Assembly: GCA_028278205.1 (NCBI GenBank)
Contig: JANQES010000146.1
Location: forward strand, 1 to 61,993
DNA from: Rhodothermales bacterium
GTDB taxonomy: Bacteria; Bacteroidota; Rhodothermia; Rhodothermales; Bin80
DNA length: 61,993 nt
Direction: 5' to 3'
Shown one piece after another: positions 8,029-18,200 of this stretch. The position numbers and the translations under genes were made by a program. The first letter of the stretch is position 1, and each line of letters opens with the position of its first letter. A model generated the notes under the pieces. That model made no database searches. It was given only the letters and a program-made list of their open reading frames with translations, and was not told the DNA's origin.

Positions 8029-9870
8029 ATGTCTATGAAAAGATCGATCCTTTCGCCGTATCTGCCGCTGATGAGCCTGTTCGTTTTCGGCCTGATGCTG
8101 AGCGCGTGCCAACCGCCCCTGCCCGAGCGGCCCAACCCGACTCCAACAACCTATCAGCTCGATCCAGCCGGGCGCGTACAATGCGTGCCGGACCCGATCC
8201 CGTCGAAAGTGTTCTCGACCCCTGTGATGCTCAGAGACAAATCGGGATCTCCTCAGAACCACGTCGTGGTCTGGACCGACAAATTTCCAGGCACCGATGC
8301 CAACTCTACCGACCCCACCGCGACGCATTACCTGACGCGTTTCTACAACACGTCGAGCGGGACCCGAACCTGCGAGGTCGAAACGGAGACGTCGCTCGGC
8401 GAACCGAGGGTGCCGTGGGAAGGCGCGACGATGTCGTCGTTTGTAGCCGGCGCCGGGAGCGGAACGCCGGAGTATGTTTCGTGGGGGCTCCATGGCGCGT
8501 TCGAGCGCTACGCGGTGCAGACCAACGGCCTGATCGCGCCGCCGTCAACCTACTCGTATAACTTGACCAACACGCCCGATATGGCCGGGGCTGACATGGG
8601 CGGATGGATGGACGAAACCAACGCCGACCCCCTCATTTTCATCGAAAACCTGTGCTTCCCCAATATTGACTGCACCAACGACCTGGGCCGCCTCTATGCG
8701 CTCGATGTCAACAACGGAACGGTCCTCGACGCACTGGATCTTAACGCGTGGGGCACCGGCGTCAATGGTATCACTAACACCTTCAACGGCGATCAAATTC
8801 TGATGGTGCAGGGGACCTGCGGCAGTTCGTGTGGCGCAAATAGCACTAACGGCCAGTGTAGCGACCCCAACGACATAGCCTACAACCCCGACTACGACTG
8901 CGAGATGATCTCGGTCTCATACGATCCGCTCCAGGGGACGCTCAACCTCATCGACCGGCTCGACGACGGGAATCGCGCGTGTAACATAACCAAAAACGGG
9001 GGCGTCGGAGATTGTGTTCAAGAGCCGGTACCGTTTAATGAGGATAAAATCATCGCCCTGCGCACGCGCGGCTCGGTGGAGATCGTTAACCTGAACCGGA
9101 TAGGGGGCCTGGAACGCGACTGTGAAGTGGTCTGGGACGACGGCGTGCATACCTTTACCCATCCACCCGAACACGCCCTCTCGCTCGGTCAATATCCCGG
9201 ATCAAACGTCCAGACCGCCATGTTCGGCGTCAACTACAAGGCCGATTACCGCGATCCCGGCGCCTACATCGTGGCGCTCGACGACCCCGACGGCTTCTGC
9301 ATCGACACGAGCAAGTGTGACTCCTGGGCTCCGGACACCCGCAAATGTAGCATCGATCCGGCGCAGTATGCCATCGGCCAGATAGAGGGCAACTCGCCCG
9401 TGTGGGGATCGGGCGCGACGGCGCTCTACACCCGGTTCTCCGGCGAGCAGGCCCTGGCCTACGTGATCGCCACCAACGCCCATACCGTCCCCGGCAATAA
9501 GCCTGCTACGAACACGCCTCCGGTCCAGCAATGCAGCCCCGGCGACACCCCGCCGCAGTTGAGCATCTTTTTCTTCAACCCGAACACGATGGCGTGGATT
9601 CGGCATACGATCAACCTCGCATCGAACAGATCGAACCAGTCCTGCTGGGAATATGCACAGCAAAACTTCGGCTCCGAAGCCTGGGAATCGATCAAGGTTA
9701 TCGGCGGCGTGACCGTCATCGACGACGCCGTCTACGTGGCGACGACCGACGGCTCGTTCTGGGAATATTCCACCGCGACAGGAGGCTACGGCGGATGGAC
9801 CCTCTCCGGACTCTACGGGGATTGGCCGCGCTTCAAGAAAAACAACCAGGGCACCGGGCGGGCTTATTGA
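8029..9870 (+). CDS. Large cysteine-containing lipoprotein, beta-propeller-like, unknown
   Basis: A 613-residue lipoprotein: signal MSMKRSIL..., lipobox LSAC at about residues 24-27, then a Pro-rich linker. The body is rich in short beta-strand repeats with Asp/Asn/Gly turns (LYALDVNNGTVLDALDL, IVALDDPDG, YVATTDGSFWEYS), which resemble PQQ/WD-type blades. Many cysteines occur in pairs (CGSSC, CSDPNDIAYNPDYDC), suggesting disulfides in an exported protein. It is probably an outer-membrane-anchored surface protein. No enzyme motif is seen. Confidence 0.65.
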   Translation: MSMKRSILSPYLPLMSLFVFGLMLSACQPPLPERPNPTPTTYQLDPAGRVQCVPDPIPSKVFSTPVMLRDKSGSPQNHVVVWTDKFPGTDANSTDPTATHYLTRFYNTSSGTRTCEVETETSLGEPRVPWEGATMSSFVAGAGSGTPEYVSWGLHGAFERYAVQTNGLIAPPSTYSYNLTNTPDMAGADMGGWMDETNADPLIFIENLCFPNIDCTNDLGRLYALDVNNGTVLDALDLNAWGTGVNGITNTFNGDQILMVQGTCGSSCGANSTNGQCSDPNDIAYNPDYDCEMISVSYDPLQGTLNLIDRLDDGNRACNITKNGGVGDCVQEPVPFNEDKIIALRTRGSVEIVNLNRIGGLERDCEVVWDDGVHTFTHPPEHALSLGQYPGSNVQTAMFGVNYKADYRDPGAYIVALDDPDGFCIDTSKCDSWAPDTRKCSIDPAQYAIGQIEGNSPVWGSGATALYTRFSGEQALAYVIATNAHTVPGNKPATNTPPVQQCSPGDTPPQLSIFFFNPNTMAWIRHTINLASNRSNQSCWEYAQQNFGSEAWESIKVIGGVTVIDDAVYVATTDGSFWEYSTATGGYGGWTLSGLYGDWPRFKKNNQGTGRAY

Positions 9871-9875
9871 GAATA

Positions 9876-9997
9876 GAGCGTTTTTACTACGTCAGTCGCT
9901 TTGCTCGTGTCAGTTGGTTGTACGCATTCATGAATGAAAGGCGGAAAGGGAGAGAGGGCGAAAGGGCGATCAAGCGACTGACGTAGTAAAAACGCTC
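9876..9997. repeat. MITE-like element, 122 bp with perfect 26-bp terminal inverted repeats
   Basis: The arms 9876-9901 and 9972-9997 (GAGCGTTTTTACTACGTCAG...) are exact complements over 26 bases, enclosing 70 bases that include a purine-rich tract (GGAAAGGGAGAGAGGGCG). It lies just after the lipoprotein stop codon. There is no coding capacity for a transposase. Confidence 0.75.
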
Positions 9998-10072
9998 CAA
10001 GTTTCGGTTTTCTCGTTGCCGCTGTGGGGTTTTCAATCGAGAATCGAATACATGAGTCATCCCAAATATTAT

Positions 10073-10240
10073 AGCCCCGTAGGGGCGATCTGTTTGTAGA
10101 AAGCAGCCCTTTCCTAAAAATGAGCCCCGTAGGGGCGACCTGTTCAAAGAGGATGCGATGGATTCTTTGAACAGGCCGCTCCTACGGAGCTATTTGTTTT
10201 TTTAAGCTTTGTACTACAAACAGGACGCCCCTACGGGGCT
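10073..10240. repeat. Nested REP-like repeat, four copies of AGCCCCGTAGGGGCG in two opposed pairs
   Basis: Copies at 10073-10099 and about 10123-10151 on one strand face copies at about 10164-10191 and 10214-10240 on the other. The first pairs with the fourth (both carry CTGTTTGTAG) and the second with the third (both carry CTGTTCAAAGA), giving a hairpin within a hairpin. Each copy also has the small palindrome CCCCGTAGGGG. Confidence 0.8.
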
Positions 10241-10320
10241 GAAAAAATCGAGATGATTCATACCTCACGACATTGCTCGTGGACAGGCACAATAATCACA
10301 CAGAAGAGCTATCAAAAACC

Positions 10321-12342
10321 TCAAAACGCCACTTCGAGCCCCACGTGGAATTCGCGGCCCGGCCCTGGCAGGCCCAGTTGCGGCAGCGTCAGATCGTCGG
10401 TGGCGTTGTTGACACGGGCGAAGAGTTCGGTGGCGAAGCGGCCTCGGATGAAGAGATACGAAAGCCGGGCGTTGACGACGAGCGACGTGGGCAAGGGCAC
10501 GAAGACATTGTCGTCGTCGAGGCCGTAGGCGCGGCCCGTGAAGACCGTCTGGAGCATCGCCGCGACGCCGCTGGGATGGTTGCGCGTGAGCGTGACGGCG
10601 CCCACCCACTCCGGTTTTTCGACCAGCCGCACGGTGGCATCGTCTTCGAAGGCGCGCACGTGCGTCCAGGTGACGTTGCCATCGACGGTCCAGCCGCGCG
10701 CGGGCCGCGCGGTGCCGCCTACTTCCACCCCGGCCACGCGGCTGCCGTCGAGGTTGACGCGCTGGCGGCGAGGCCGGTCTTCGCTGGGCACCTCCACGCT
10801 CCGCTGATCGATGGTGTCGAAGGTGCGGCTGAGAAAGACGACGGCTTCTCCGCTGAAAGACTCCCCCTCGTGGCCGAGACCCACCTCGGCCAGCAGCGAC
10901 GACTCGGCCTTGAGATCGGGGTTGACCAGGAAGCGGCCCAGCGCCTCGCCGAAGAGTTCGCGCATCGTCGGGAACCGCACCTTGCGGCCTAACGAAGCGC
11001 GGAGGTTCCAGGCCTCATCAAGGTCGTAAATAAGACCGGAGGTCACGCCGTAATCGACTTGCGGATCGCGCGCCGGTTTGTCGCCGGTGTTGGGGGTGGC
11101 CAGGCCGTCGAGGCTGGCGCCGAGCACCAGTTCCACCGCCCCCTCCGGACGCCAGGAATACTCGGCCCCGGCACTCCAGACGTGCTGCCGGAACGTCAAC
11201 GTCTCGCCCGGCATCGCCACGTCAGCGTCGAACTCTACGTTTAGCTGGCGATGCCGCGAAGTCAGGGCGTTGAGCGCCAGGCGCAACTCGCCCGGCCCGG
11301 CGGGTTGCAACAGCGTCAGGCGCGTGCCGAAGGTATCGTCTTGGTCGTCCTGTTCTTCGATCAACGCCTCGTAGACCACCGAGTCGAACTGTGAGATGGT
11401 CTGTTCGAAGCGGCTGCCCCAGGCGGCCCCGCGCACCAGTGCGCCCCGGTTGCCCAGCGGAATCTGGCCGTTGATGATCGCCATCGTCGTGTGCCAGGTC
11501 GGATACCGCCAGAACCGCACCCGTGATTGTTCAGGATCGACGTGGCTTTCGGGCGCGACGCCCTTTTCGCCGTCGAGGCGCAGCAACGAAACTCCGATTT
11601 GCGCGCCGCCGTCGAACTGATACGTGACCTGGCCGAAGAGGCTGAGAAGTTGCTGATCGGTATTGGTGCGCAGGTCGTCGCCGGGCTGGCTGAAGGGCAG
11701 TTCAGCTTCGCCGGGCAGGGCCAGGCCGTCGCGTTCGGTGTAGCCTGCCGAGAGGGTGTAGCCTACGCGTTCGGTGCGTCCGAGGTGTGTAAAGCGTCCC
11801 TGCGTCGCGCCCTGGGTGCCCAGCATTCCGGCGGCCTGCGTAAACGATCCGGTGTTTTCGAGGGTGCGCGAGGTCAGGTTGAGCACACCGCCGAGGACGT
11901 TGGTGCCGTAGAGCACCGACGGCACGCCCTTGGCCACGGTGATGCCGCCGACGACATCCGCCGGCACCAGGCTCAGATCGACGCGGTTGTCCCACGGCAC
12001 GTTGAGCAAGGCCCCGTCGAAGAAAAGCGCCACCTGCCGCTCGCCTGCATTGCGCAGGTAGACCAGCGTCTCGCCCCGCGAGTTGGTCTGCACGTGCGCC
12101 GCCGGAATCAGGCGCATCACCCGATCCACCGAACCGGCATCGGCCTGGGCAATGCCGGCCAACGACACCTTCTGCAACGTCGCTACCGACCGCCGCGCCT
12201 GCTCGGTGCCGCCTTCGATGACGATCTCACCGAGTTCGTACTGCATCAACGAATCTTCTTCGACTGGATCAGTCTGCGCCTGGGCCTTCTTCTCCATTAA
12301 AAAGGCCACGAAGATCAGCAGTAAAAAACAACGAAGGAGCAT
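10321..12342 (-). CDS. TonB-dependent outer-membrane receptor
   Basis: A 673-residue protein from the ATG at 12342 (an upstream GTG at 12396 is less likely). A signal peptide (MLLRCFLLLIFVAFL..., cleavage after KAQAQ) precedes a plug domain (about 35-160) with a TonB-box-like YELGEIVIEGG and the plug motif VLYGTNVLGGVLNLTSRT. The rest alternates amphipathic strands and aromatic residues and ends in Phe, as beta-barrel proteins do. It imports a scarce ligand through the outer membrane using the TonB system (compare the TonB gene at 44701-45459). The ligand is not evident; there is no SusD partner, so polysaccharide uptake is less likely than a siderophore or cobalamin. Confidence 0.93.
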   Translation of the reverse strand: MLLRCFLLLIFVAFLMEKKAQAQTDPVEEDSLMQYELGEIVIEGGTEQARRSVATLQKVSLAGIAQADAGSVDRVMRLIPAAHVQTNSRGETLVYLRNAGERQVALFFDGALLNVPWDNRVDLSLVPADVVGGITVAKGVPSVLYGTNVLGGVLNLTSRTLENTGSFTQAAGMLGTQGATQGRFTHLGRTERVGYTLSAGYTERDGLALPGEAELPFSQPGDDLRTNTDQQLLSLFGQVTYQFDGGAQIGVSLLRLDGEKGVAPESHVDPEQSRVRFWRYPTWHTTMAIINGQIPLGNRGALVRGAAWGSRFEQTISQFDSVVYEALIEEQDDQDDTFGTRLTLLQPAGPGELRLALNALTSRHRQLNVEFDADVAMPGETLTFRQHVWSAGAEYSWRPEGAVELVLGASLDGLATPNTGDKPARDPQVDYGVTSGLIYDLDEAWNLRASLGRKVRFPTMRELFGEALGRFLVNPDLKAESSLLAEVGLGHEGESFSGEAVVFLSRTFDTIDQRSVEVPSEDRPRRQRVNLDGSRVAGVEVGGTARPARGWTVDGNVTWTHVRAFEDDATVRLVEKPEWVGAVTLTRNHPSGVAAMLQTVFTGRAYGLDDDNVFVPLPTSLVVNARLSYLFIRGRFATELFARVNNATDDLTLPQLGLPGPGREFHVGLEVAF

Positions 12343-12563
12343 CGAGAAGCGGTACTTCGGTGATGAAAAGAAGGGCACCTTAAATCGAAAAATCACGCAG
12401 GATGTTTCACCCGGCCAGAGCCCACGCGCCGGAGCATTCTGTAAAAATCGAGTAGTAAACGCTTTTTGTAAACGAAAAGGGCTTCAACGCTCTCGAAAAG
12501 ACCGGGAGGGCAAAAATGAGAGAACCCGCTTTTTCCTATTCTCCCTCTCCCCCTTTCGCCAGA

Positions 12564-13175
12564 TCATTCCTCCGTCTCTGCCGGCGCGGCCATGTCGTCG
12601 CCGGCAGAGACGGCCTGGGCCAGGATATCAGCCACTGTGCTCTGGCTAAGGGCATATTCGATACGCTTGTAGAAATGCGGCGCGATCTGATACCGCCCCT
12701 CTTCCTCTGCCGCCGGCGCCGGCGGCGCCCCGACGGCCTGCCGCAAGTCTCGCAGCACTTCGACATAACGATCCTGGACGATCTGCTGATCGCTGATGAG
12801 GGCGCCGTAGGTGCGATGGAGGCGCCGGTAGGCATCCGAGCCTACCCAGGCAAAAAGGATGTTGTTACTGGCAGAAGCCTCAGCCGCCAACGCCTCGTGC
12901 TCCTCGACCAACGCCCCCTGCTGCTCGACGACGGCGGCAAAGCGCTCGGCCAACGGGGCCAGTGCCGGATCGGCGGCGGCGGCGCGTTGCAAGGCCTCGC
13001 GTTCGCCCTGCGCGCGCCCATAGTCCGCAGCGAAGTTCACCGTGGCCTCCTGGATCTTGCCGTGCAACTCCACGGTGCTGTTATAGCCGCCGTAGCTGCG
13101 GCACCCAGCCATGACAAACGCAAACAAAAGCATCGCCCCGATGAGGCGCGAGGTACGATAAACCAGACCGTTCAT
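12564..13175 (-). CDS. Coiled-coil lipoprotein, unknown
   Basis: Starts at the ATG 13175: signal MNGLVYRTSRLIGAMLL, lipobox VMAGC at about residues 20-24. The mature protein is a long helix-rich, Ala/Glu-rich segment (EALQRAAAADPALAPLAERF, EEHEALAAEASAS), then an acidic, Pro/Ala linker and a C-terminal helix. It is reminiscent of envelope coiled-coil lipoproteins, but no family is recognised. It lies upstream of the TonB-dependent receptor on the same strand with a gap of about 220 bases, so co-transcription is uncertain. An apparent longer frame to 13274 is translated from the hairpin repeat and is rejected. Confidence 0.7.
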   Translation of the reverse strand: MNGLVYRTSRLIGAMLLFAFVMAGCRSYGGYNSTVELHGKIQEATVNFAADYGRAQGEREALQRAAAADPALAPLAERFAAVVEQQGALVEEHEALAAEASASNNILFAWVGSDAYRRLHRTYGALISDQQIVQDRYVEVLRDLRQAVGAPPAPAAEEEGRYQIAPHFYKRIEYALSQSTVADILAQAVSAGDDMAAPAETEE

Positions 13176-13199
13176 GAGCGTAAAAGACGTCGATTGATT

Positions 13200-13285
13200 G
13201 CAAATAGCAAATGGGCAAATGGCAAGTTTCAAATGCGCGAAAGGTTCAACGAGACGCCTTTGCCATTTGCCCATTTGCTATTTGC
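13200..13285. repeat. Word-type hairpin of GCAAATG / CATTTGC words, perfect 25-bp stem
   Basis: GCAAATAGCAAATGGGCAAA (from 13200) through 13224 pairs exactly with 13261-13285. The spacer separates the end of glgC (13399) from the lipoprotein start (13175). A second, less regular member of the same word family lies at 59689-59796. Confidence 0.8.
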
Positions 13286-13398
13286 CATTTGCCCGGCACT
13301 CCCAGCGCCTTAATATCCCCCACAGCCCGCATCATTGCACGCCCAAACCGTTTAATTCCGCCCTTCTTCACCCATTTTAAAAACGCGCCCCCGCGTTT

Positions 13399-14661
13399 TT
13401 AAATAATCGTATCGTCTTTGATCTCGGCGTTTTTGGGGATGACGACGATGCCGTCGCGGATGTAAAAATTCTCGCCGTCGTGCTCCTGGATGTTGTCCTT
13501 GTTTTTGATGATGCACCGTTTGCCGATGCTCACATTCTTATCGATGATCGCCCCTTCGATGTACGACTCCTCGTCGATGCCGGGACAACTCGGCCCCTCA
13601 ACCCGCTCGCGCAGGTCGACGTCGTGCCAGGGGTAATAGTCGGCCCCCATGATGACGGCGTTCTTGATGGTGGTGTTGTTGCCGATGAAGGAGCGGATAC
13701 CCACCACCGAATTCGAGATCTGGCTGTTGATGATGACGCTGCCTTCACAGATGAGCGAATCCTGCACGTAGGAACTCTGCACCTTGGCCGGCGGCAGCAT
13801 GCGCGCGTTGGTGTAGAGCGGCATGGTCGGGTTGTAGATGCTGAAGGCGGGCTTCTTCTCGGCCAGCATCAGATTGGCTTCGAAGAAAGACCGGATGGTC
13901 CCGATGTCGCTCCAGTAATCGGTAAACGGATAGCTGACCACCCGCTGCTTGCCGATAGCGTTGGGGATGATCTGCTTGCCGAAGTCGTGATCGTCGGGGC
14001 GTTCGTCGAGGGCTTCGCGGAGGATGTCGCTATTGAAGACGTAGATCCCCATCGACGCCAGATAAATCCGCCCGGCGTCTCGCATCTCCTGGCTGACCGG
14101 ACTGTCTTTGCCGTCCAACTCCTGCGGTTTCTCATAAAACTCCGTGATGAGATCGTCGTCGTCGGTCTTGAGAATACCAAAGGCCGGCGCCTCCGCCGCT
14201 GTGACGGGGATCGTAGCGATGGTCACGTCGGCGTTATGGCTGTCGTGGTGGGCCAGCATCTTGCGATAATCCATCGAGTAGAGTTGATCGCCCGAAAGGA
14301 TCAGCACGTGGGTGTGCCGGTAGACGTTGAAATGAGGGAAACTCTGGCGCACGGCATCAGCGGTTCCCTGAAACCAGGACGACGACGTCCGGGTCTGCTC
14401 GGCGGCCATCACCGTAACGAAGCCGCGCCGGAAACGGTCGAAGCGGTAGGTGCGGGCGATGTGCCGGTTGAGACTGGCCGAGTTGAACTGCGTCAAGACA
14501 AACATCTTGTGGATGTTCGAATTGATGCAATTAGAGACCGGCACGTCGATGAGGCGATATTTACCGGCCAGCGGCACCGCCGGCTTCGAGCGGCGTCCGG
14601 TCAGGGGAAACAGCCGCGTGCCGGCCCCCCCTCCGAGGATAAGCGCGATGCACTGATTCAT
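13399..14661 (-). CDS. glgC: Glucose-1-phosphate adenylyltransferase
   Basis: Makes ADP-glucose from ATP and glucose 1-phosphate, the committed step of bacterial glycogen synthesis. The 420-residue frame from the ATG at 14661 opens with the nucleotide-binding loop LILGGGAGTRLFPLT and RSKPAVPLAGKYRLIDVPVS, the allosteric-effector and substrate region. SGDQLYSMDY and the C-terminal left-handed beta-helix hexapeptides (VIINSQISNSVVGIRSFIGN) are also intact. The N-terminal pattern is of the plant/cyanobacterial type. No other glycogen gene is adjacent. It is followed by a word-type hairpin. Confidence 0.95.
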   Translation of the reverse strand: MNQCIALILGGGAGTRLFPLTGRRSKPAVPLAGKYRLIDVPVSNCINSNIHKMFVLTQFNSASLNRHIARTYRFDRFRRGFVTVMAAEQTRTSSSWFQGTADAVRQSFPHFNVYRHTHVLILSGDQLYSMDYRKMLAHHDSHNADVTIATIPVTAAEAPAFGILKTDDDDLITEFYEKPQELDGKDSPVSQEMRDAGRIYLASMGIYVFNSDILREALDERPDDHDFGKQIIPNAIGKQRVVSYPFTDYWSDIGTIRSFFEANLMLAEKKPAFSIYNPTMPLYTNARMLPPAKVQSSYVQDSLICEGSVIINSQISNSVVGIRSFIGNNTTIKNAVIMGADYYPWHDVDLRERVEGPSCPGIDEESYIEGAIIDKNVSIGKRCIIKNKDNIQEHDGENFYIRDGIVVIPKNAEIKDDTII

Positions 14662-15288
14662 ATGTGTTGCGAGTTTCGAGTTATCAGTATTCTTCTGCGG
14701 CGCGCTTTGCACCGAGCCTGGCGTCGGTCATCAGTTTTTTACCGATGACTGATGACCCTTGCCAACGTGGGGATGGAACGACAACCTCAGATACCCCTGA
14801 CATCCTGCCCCACCCGCTTAAAATAATCATCCCCACCGGACAACCAAGTGGAATATGCACTTCTCCTGTGAGTTTTTACGCAATCATAGCATGATAGGGC
14901 TTCAGCGAGGGAGGTTCATGCCGGTATTGACCATAACACGACGGGGCGAAAGAACGTGCCCGGCGGAGTGGCTTGAAACTCTGCCTCAGCGACAGGGTAC
15001 ACGAATGTTATGGTTTTAGGCGTTACCTCCTGGGTATCGTTGCGTACATTGTGAACGTGAGGGGGCCCCTGGGGCACGTCTAGAAACAACCTCTTCCCTT
15101 TTCTCGCTCCCACGGTCCCCCGTGGGAGTGTAGGACCGCGACGCTCCCGCGTCGCAAACGGGATGCAGGAGCGTCCCAGGCTGCATTCCCACGCAGGAGC
15201 GTGGGAACGAGAGAACAGGAAATGATTTTTTAGACGTGCCCACATTAAGGTTTTCGCGAAGCACCCTCACGTTTCACGCTTTAAAAGC
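14662..15288. other. 627-bp intergenic region, repeats only
   Basis: No convincing gene. The left two thirds (14662-15070) shows no recognisable signal. The right third holds the composite element at 15072-15241 and a half copy of the ACGTGAGGGTGC word family (about 15259-15282) ending just before the ATG at 15289. Open frames here translate repeat words and are not supported. Confidence 0.6.
15072..15241. repeat. Composite MITE-like element with 11-bp terminal inverted repeats
   Basis: GGGCACGTCTA (15072-15082) and TAGACGTGCCC (15231-15241) bound a 170-bp block. Inside are GC-rich hairpins: CTCCCACGGTCCCCCGTGGGAG (about 15107-15128), GACGCTCCCGCGTC (about 15139-15153) and CATTCCCACGC...GCGTGGGAA (about 15184-15207). 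There is no coding capacity. The GCGTGGGAA hairpin is a word that also occurs, to my knowledge, in many unrelated environmental bacteria. Confidence 0.7.
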
Positions 15289-18200
15289 ATGAGCGAGCAT
15301 ACCCTGAACTTGATCGAGATCATCCGGAAGCGGCTTCAGGCCGCTACCCGGCGCATCACCCTCGCCGACCTCCTCTACGGGCTCATCCTTACGCTGGGCA
15401 TCGTCTCGGCGATCTGGTTGATCTCGGTGGCCGTCGAAGCAGGGTTCTGGCTGGGCACGACGCCGCGCAGCGTGGTCTTCTGGGTGTTCTTAATCGTCAC
15501 GCTGGGGCTGTTCGGGTATTTTCTGGTGATGCCGCTCCTGCGCCTTTTGGGCGTGTTGCGCGGGCCGTCGGAAGAGGCTGTCGCCCGGAAGATCGGCACG
15601 CGGTATCCTGAAGTGTCGGACCGGCTGGTGAACATGCTGCATCTGGTGGAAGGCCGCAGCAGCAGCGCGCCGGCGCCGCTCATCGAAGGCGCGGTGCAGA
15701 TGCTCGGCGAACAGGTGCGCGACGTGCCGTTCGAGCAGGTCGAAGACTTTGCGCGGGCTAAAAAAGCCGGTCGGCTGGCCTCGCTGCCCGTTGCGGGGTT
15801 GCTCGTGTTTTTGCTGGCGGCGCCCGGCACCTTCCTCGACGCCTCGCAACGGCTCATCTCGCCCGGCGCTACGTTCCAGCGACCGGCGCCGTTCGCCCTC
15901 GACGTAGAACCCGGCTCGCTCGACCTCGTCAAAGGCGCCTCGCTCGACATCACCGCGCGCGCCATCGGCACGGAGTTGCCCCGCGCGCTCGTGCTTTCGA
16001 TCAACAACCTCGACGAAGACCTCGTCGAAGACATCCGCCTCGTGGCCGACTCGATGGGCGTGTTCCGGCACAGCCTCGTCAACGTGCGCAAGTCGTTGCG
16101 CTACCGCGTCAGCGCCGCGCCGGTCGAGACGCCCTGGTACACGGCCACCGTCACCGAGCGGCCTATCGTGCGCAGCCTGCAAGTGTCGCTCGACTTCCCC
16201 CGCTACACGGGCATCCCGCCGCAGCGGCTGGCCGCCAACGTCGGCGCCGTCACGGCCCTGCCCGGCACCCGCGTCTCGCTCGACGTCGGCGTAGGCGGGC
16301 GCGACGTCGAGGCCGCCTTCGTCCGTTTCGACGACGGCACGCTCGACACGCTGGCCCTCGACGAAAGCCAGGCTGCCGGGGCCTTCACCCTCCGCCGCGA
16401 GGGCACCTATCAGATCGTCTTGCGCAACACCAGCGGCGTCGAAAACACCGACCCGATCATCTATTCGCTCAAGCTGCTCTCCGACGCCTTCCCCTCCATC
16501 GTCATCCTCGAACCCGACCCCCAGGCCGAACTCGACGCCTCGCTGGAGGTAGACCTGCGCCTGCGCCTCAACGACGACTTCGGCTTCTCGCGCCTCGGCC
16601 TGTTCTACCGCCTCGCCGAAAGCCGCTTCAGCGACGTGATGCCGGACTTCGAATCGATCCCGCTGCCGATGGAGGCGCCGCGCCAGCTCGATCAGGAAAT
16701 CGCGCACCCCTGGCTCGTCGGTAAATCTACCAGCCTCGACCCCATCCCCGGCGACGTGATCGAGTATTTCGTGCAGGTGTGGGATAACGACGCCGTGGCC
16801 CGCTTCAAACCGGCCAAGAGCGCCGTGCATCGCCTCCGCATCCCCTCGCTGGCCGAACGCTACGAAGAACTCGACCAGACGCAGGACGAGACGCAGGAGG
16901 AGATGGAGGACTTGCTCAAAGAGACCGAAGAGGTCCGCAAGCAATTCGAAGAGCTACGCAACGAACTGCGGCGCAAACAAGAAGGCGACTGGGAAGACAA
17001 ACGCCAGCTCGAACGCCTCCAGGAGCAACAGCAAGAACTCGAAAACCGCGTCGAAGACCTCGCCGACCAGATCGAATCGGCGACGGAGCAGATGGAAGAG
17101 CACAACCTCGTCAACGACGAGACGCTGGAGATGTACGAGGAACTCCAGCGCGTAGCCGAAGAAATCAACTCGCCCGAACTGATGGAGGCGCTGCGCGAGT
17201 TGCAGCAGGCGATGGAGGAACTCAACCTCCAGCAGATGCAGGAATCCATCGAAAAATTCGAGTTCAACGAAGAGATGTTCCAGCAGCGCATGGAACGCAC
17301 GCTGGAGTTGTTCAAGCGGTTGCAGGTGCAGCAGAAACTCGAAGAAGCCGCCCGCCGCGCCGAAGAACTCGCCAAAGAACAAGAACGCCTCGCCGAAGAA
17401 ACCGAAAAGCTTTCTGATTCTGAATCCGATGCATCGGATTCAGAAAATGAAGAGGGGGAAGAGCCGGAGGAAGGTGAGCAACAAGAGGGGGAGGGTGAGC
17501 AAGAAGGCGAGCAGCAGGAAGGGGAACAGCAAGAGGGCGAGCAGCAGGAAGGGGAACAGCAGGAAGGCGAGCAGCAAGAGGGTGAGCAGCAGGAGGGTGA
17601 GCAGCAGGAGGGTGAGCAGCAGGAGGGTGAGCAGGAGCGCGCGGAAGAGTTGGCGAAAGAGCAAGAACGCTCTGCCGAGGAGATGAAGGAGTTGGAGAAG
17701 AAGATGCAGGAGATCCTCGAACGCATGGAGGAGATGAAAAACACGCCCTCCGACCAGATGCAGCAGCTCAACGACCAGACGCAGCAGCAGCAGCTTCCGC
17801 AGCAAATGCAGGAGAATGCCGAGCAGCTAGAGCAGCAACAGTTGCAAGACGCCCAGCAGGGCCAGCAGCAGATGCAGCAGCAGCTTCAACAGTTGCAGCA
17901 ACAACTCCAGCAGATGCAGTCGGGGATGTCGGGGCAGCAGATGCAGATCAACATGGCTGCGCTGGGCCGCGCGCTCAACGACATCCTGAAACTGTCTCAG
18001 GATCAGGAAGAGCTGCGCCAGTACGTCCTCGGCGCCGCCGCAGACAGCCCGCTGCTACGCGATTTCGCCCAGCGGCAGATCGAACTCTCCGAAGGCCTGA
18101 CCGTGGTGAGCGACTCGCTGCAAAGCCTCGCCAAAGAGATCCCGCAGATGACGCGCGAGGTGCAAAAACAGGCCGGCGAATCGCTCAAGGCGATGGGCCA

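Noticed and set aside
14916..15245. Leftward 109-residue frame beginning MWARLKNHFLF
   Set aside because: Most of it is translated from the composite repeat (HAPAWE-type words). Such frames appear wherever this repeat occurs and are not evidence of a gene.
17470..17637. Possible CRISPR-like array
   Set aside because: The 15-bp units have no spacers and are in-frame coding repeats. No Cas gene is present in the window.
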